A stretch of 5,168 bases of DNA from Bacteroidota bacterium (GTDB lineage Bacteria; Bacteroidota; Ignavibacteria; SZUA-365): contig JAGTUZ010000108.1 of assembly GCA_018224415.1 (NCBI GenBank), positions 1 through 5,168 on the forward strand. Direction: 5' to 3'. Made by a program: the position numbers and the translations under genes. The stretch's first letter is position 1. Every line of letters starts with the position of its first letter. Shown here piece after piece: positions 4,893-5,168 of this stretch. A model generated the notes under the pieces. That model had not been told where the DNA came from and made no database searches. It worked only from the letters and a program-made list of their open reading frames with translations.

Positions 4893-4920
4893 CGGCGTCC
4901 GGCACGTGCCGGTGCTGCCG
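4893..4920 (-). terminator. Second hairpin after the T9SS-protein gene
   Basis: A perfect 14-bp palindrome, CCGGCACGTGCCGG (4899-4912), is flanked by CGGC (4893-4896) and GCCG (4917-4920), which can extend the stem across an internal loop. It starts ten bases after the stop at 4930. No T run follows. With the stronger hairpin at 4837-4868 it may form a tandem termination or RNA-stability region. Confidence 0.4.
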
Positions 4921-4929
4921 ACGTCCGTG

Positions 4930-5168
4930 TTATTTCGACAGCGTCATCTGACGCGTCTGCACGAAGTCGCCCGCTGTCATGCGGTAGACATACGTGCCGC
5001 TCGGCAGATTCCGTGCGTCGAAGCTCACTTCGAAACGACCAGCCGGAAGCACATCGTCGACCGGCACTGCCACTTCGAGGCCAAGGCTGTTGTACACTGC
5101 GATGCGCACGTGACGCTCCTCGGCCACCGTGTAACGGATCGATGTCGACGGATTGAACGGATTCGGAT
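4930..5168 (-). CDS. 3' end of a T9SS-exported protein (type A sorting domain)
   Basis: Only the last 78 residues are in the window; the frame is open to the right edge and the start is outside. They form a complete type IX secretion C-terminal sorting domain (Por secretion, type A): PNPFNPSTSIRYTV at the front, HVRIAVYNSLGLEV in the middle, FDARNLPSGTYVYRM, and the basic end VQTRQMTLSK. In this family the domain is recognised at the outer membrane, then usually cleaved, and the cargo is released or anchored on the surface. The cargo domain, and so the function, cannot be known from here. A GTG at 5125-5127 is not a credible start because the NPFNP motif lies upstream of it. Two hairpins follow the stop. 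Confidence 0.93.
   Translation of the reverse strand, partial: PNPFNPSTSIRYTVAEERHVRIAVYNSLGLEVAVPVDDVLPAGRFEVSFDARNLPSGTYVYRMTAGDFVQTRQMTLSK

Noticed and set aside
1..5168. CRISPR array, insertion sequence, prophage, toxin-antitoxin or defence locus
   Set aside because: No regularly spaced repeats, no transposase or integrase, no terminal inverted repeats with target duplications and no toxin-antitoxin pair were seen; the complete tRNA genes show no adjacent duplicated 3' end that would mark an attachment site.

Overview
The window reads as ordinary chromosome from a moderately GC-rich member of the Bacteroidota/Chlorobi (FCB) group. Three things point that way: the right edge carries a textbook type IX secretion (T9SS) C-terminal sorting domain; the tRNA promoter at 367-398 contains TTTG and TAnnTTTG elements, as in the Bacteroidota primary-sigma consensus; and folP sits next to cdaA. 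The high GC and the clear GGAGG ribosome sites before two genes fit a deep or GC-rich lineage (for example Kapabacteria- or Ignavibacteria-like) better than a classic Bacteroides, but that is a guess. Every supported gene is on the minus strand, so the layout below runs from the right edge to the left.

5168-4930: 3' end of a secreted or cell-surface protein exported by T9SS, followed by two GC-rich hairpins (4893-4920 and 4837-4868). 4756-1344: a compact cluster of four housekeeping genes, folP (dihydropteroate synthase), cdaA (membrane diadenylate cyclase), pcm (protein-L-isoaspartate O-methyltransferase) and miaA (tRNA dimethylallyltransferase). folP and cdaA overlap by 11 bases, cdaA and pcm by 4 (ATGA), and pcm and miaA are 29 bases apart, so they look like one operon. 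It joins folate synthesis, c-di-AMP signalling, repair of damaged proteins and tRNA modification. 1343-1248: a short gap with a perfect palindrome and a 16-bp tandem duplication. 1247-435: a probable lipoprotein alpha/beta hydrolase with its own strong ribosome site and a weak terminator at its end.

398-1: a tRNA operon with its own promoter and a leader hairpin: tRNA-Thr(TGT), tRNA-Tyr(GTA), tRNA-Gly(TCC), then the first 16 bases of another tRNA, probably Thr. This is the thrU-tyrU-glyT-thrT-tufB order of E. coli, so an EF-Tu gene probably lies just off the left edge.

I found no mobile element, CRISPR array, prophage or defence system, and no convincing previously undescribed system. The points most worth a second look are small: the dyads overlapping the tRNA promoter, a 15-bp duplication across the pcm stop codon, a cluster of short tandem duplications, and an unusual C-terminal tail on FolP. 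No stretch over 300 bases lacks a gene; the longest is 4757-4929.
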